A stretch of DNA of 64,000 nt from Agrococcus baldri (lineage in GTDB: Bacteria; Actinomycetota; Actinomycetes; Actinomycetales; Microbacteriaceae), in the NCBI GenBank assembly GCA_900114805.1, contig FOZN01000003.1:434001-498000 (forward strand). The letters run 5' to 3'. Under the pieces are notes generated by a model. That model had not been told where the DNA came from and made no database searches. It worked only from the letters and a program-made list of their open reading frames with translations. Of this stretch, positions 63,115 to 64,000 are shown piece after piece. How positions within the stretch are numbered: the first letter of the stretch is position 1; every line of letters starts with the position of its first letter. The position numbers were made by a program, and so were the translations under genes.

Positions 63115-63954
63115 TCAAGCGCTGATTGAGGGTTTGGCCGCGGCCCAGCAGCGCAGCATGAGCGCCGAGCGATGGCCCGCGCAGTCGGCGGCGAGCGCGG
63201 CGAGGTCGTCGATGCCCAGGTGCCTCGCCCCCTTGCGCACTGCGACGTCGCCCAGCAGCAGCACATCGGGGTCGCCCATGCGCAGCGACAGGTAGCCGAC
63301 CGTCCACGGCCCGATGCCCTTGAGCGCCTGCAGCTGCGCGCGCATGGCGACCAGGTCGGATGCGGTCCCGTCGTCGTGCGCGACCGTCACCTCGATCGCG
63401 CCGCTCGCCACCGCCTCGGCCGCGGCGCGCACGGCGGCGGTCTTCGCCGCCGGGCCGCGCAGCACCCCGGCGCCGTCGGCCACCTGCGCCATGGTCGGGA
63501 AGCAGCGGTCGATGCCGGCCTCGGCCAGCGCCGCCGGCAGCGGGTCGCCGAGGGTCGCGAGCAGCCCGAGCTGCAGGGTCGCCGCCGCCACCGTGATCTG
63601 CTGGCCGACGATCGCGCGGATGAGCATCTCGTGCGCGTCCGCGCAGCCGGGCTGGGCGAGCGCCGGTTGCGCGGCGATCGCCTCGGCCAGCGCGGGGGCG
63701 CGGTGCCGGGCCGCAGCCCAGGTGAGCCGCTCGTCGGCCGCGAGCCGCGCATCCGCCCCGCCCGTGCCGTCTCGGCCGAGGTCGAACAGCCGCGCGAGGT
63801 CGGCATCGGCGGTCGCGGCGAGGTCGGCCGAGACCGAGGCACTTGCCACGCGCGGCCCGGGCAGCGCGCGGCGATAGCCGTCGGCCGTCACGAGCTCGAC
63901 GCCCGGCACCGCCCGGGGCCGCAGCCAGTCGAGGATGCCGATTGCTCCACTCAT
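63115..63954 (-). CDS. AlkA-like DNA-3-methyladenine glycosylase
   Basis: 279 residues. IRAIVGQQITVAAATLQLGL and the helix-hairpin-helix LKGIGPWTVGYLSLRMGDPD are diagnostic, and the catalytic Asp of the HhH-GPD fold is in LLLGDVAVRKGA. It removes alkylated purines. The N-terminal domain is shorter than usual, beginning directly at DWLRPRAVPGVELV. An upstream frame ending GDREV just before this gene runs off the window edge and is left uncalled. Confidence 0.85.
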   Translation of the reverse strand: MSGAIGILDWLRPRAVPGVELVTADGYRRALPGPRVASASVSADLAATADADLARLFDLGRDGTGGADARLAADERLTWAAARHRAPALAEAIAAQPALAQPGCADAHEMLIRAIVGQQITVAAATLQLGLLATLGDPLPAALAEAGIDRCFPTMAQVADGAGVLRGPAAKTAAVRAAAEAVASGAIEVTVAHDDGTASDLVAMRAQLQALKGIGPWTVGYLSLRMGDPDVLLLGDVAVRKGARHLGIDDLAALAADCAGHRSALMLRCWAAAKPSISA

Positions 63955-64000
63955 GCCGTCGGGGACCGCGTCGGCGGCTCAGACCTCGCGGTCGCCGCGC

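Noticed and set aside
1..64000. CRISPR array, tRNA or rRNA genes, insertion sequences
   Set aside because: I saw no regularly spaced repeats, no cloverleaf other than the tmRNA ends, no rRNA and no DDE or IS-type transposase frames.

Overview
The window comes from a high-GC Gram-positive actinobacterium, most likely of the family Microbacteriaceae. I base this on the GC-rich codon use, the fused E2-E1 2-oxoglutarate dehydrogenase (kgd/odhA), a RamB-type regulator beside the glyoxylate-shunt genes, a SigR/RsrA pair, actinobacterial gene orders (sigR-rsrA next to aroA-rsgA-hisN; yceD-rpmF-rnc-mutM; prfB...ftsE-ftsX-smpB...ssrA) and a tmRNA tag reading ANEKRTDFALAA. The genus cannot be fixed from sequence reading alone.

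Region 1 (1-5.5 kb) is the right end of a prophage or other integrative element, all on the minus strand. It carries a partial tail-type protein, two small cysteine-rich proteins, a P-loop ATPase, small hypothetical proteins, a helix-turn-helix protein and a large serine recombinase. The element seems to have inserted into the 3' end of a tad-pilus tadC/GspF-like gene, leaving a C-terminal remnant next to the flp-like, tadE, tadE-like and tadG-like genes (5.6-7.1 kb).

Region 2 (7-44.9 kb) is chromosomal housekeeping: an MFS permease; prfB, an hpaB-type oxygenase, ftsEX, smpB, pfkA and ssrA; an aldehyde dehydrogenase; hisN-rsgA-aroA facing sigR-rsrA; the glyoxylate shunt aceA-aceB divergent from ramB; kgd; an HNH nuclease; a Pol I-like exonuclease/polymerase; guaB1; two CNNM/CorC ion transporters behind a short acidic, proline-rich leader peptide; a GT87-like membrane protein; metY-metX; and yceD-rpmF-rnc-mutM.

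Region 3 (45-53.6 kb) separates mutM from smc, which are usually close neighbours in actinobacteria. It opens with a lower-GC two-gene module, an Abi/DRT-like reverse transcriptase with a helical C-terminal half followed by a small HEPN-type protein. This is the best candidate here for an undescribed anti-phage system. DUF2461, an aldehyde dehydrogenase, an endonuclease/exonuclease/phosphatase protein and three overlapping double-GNAT acetyltransferases follow.

Region 4 (53.7-64 kb) holds smc, a duplicated-domain lipoprotein, a VapBC-like toxin-antitoxin pair, an FAD-linked oxidase, an rRNA-type methyltransferase, a DUF817 membrane protein, a cluster of hairpins and an AlkA-like glycosylase. 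Many genes in the window have a TANNNT hexamer exactly six bases before the start codon and no Shine-Dalgarno sequence, which points to frequent leaderless transcription.
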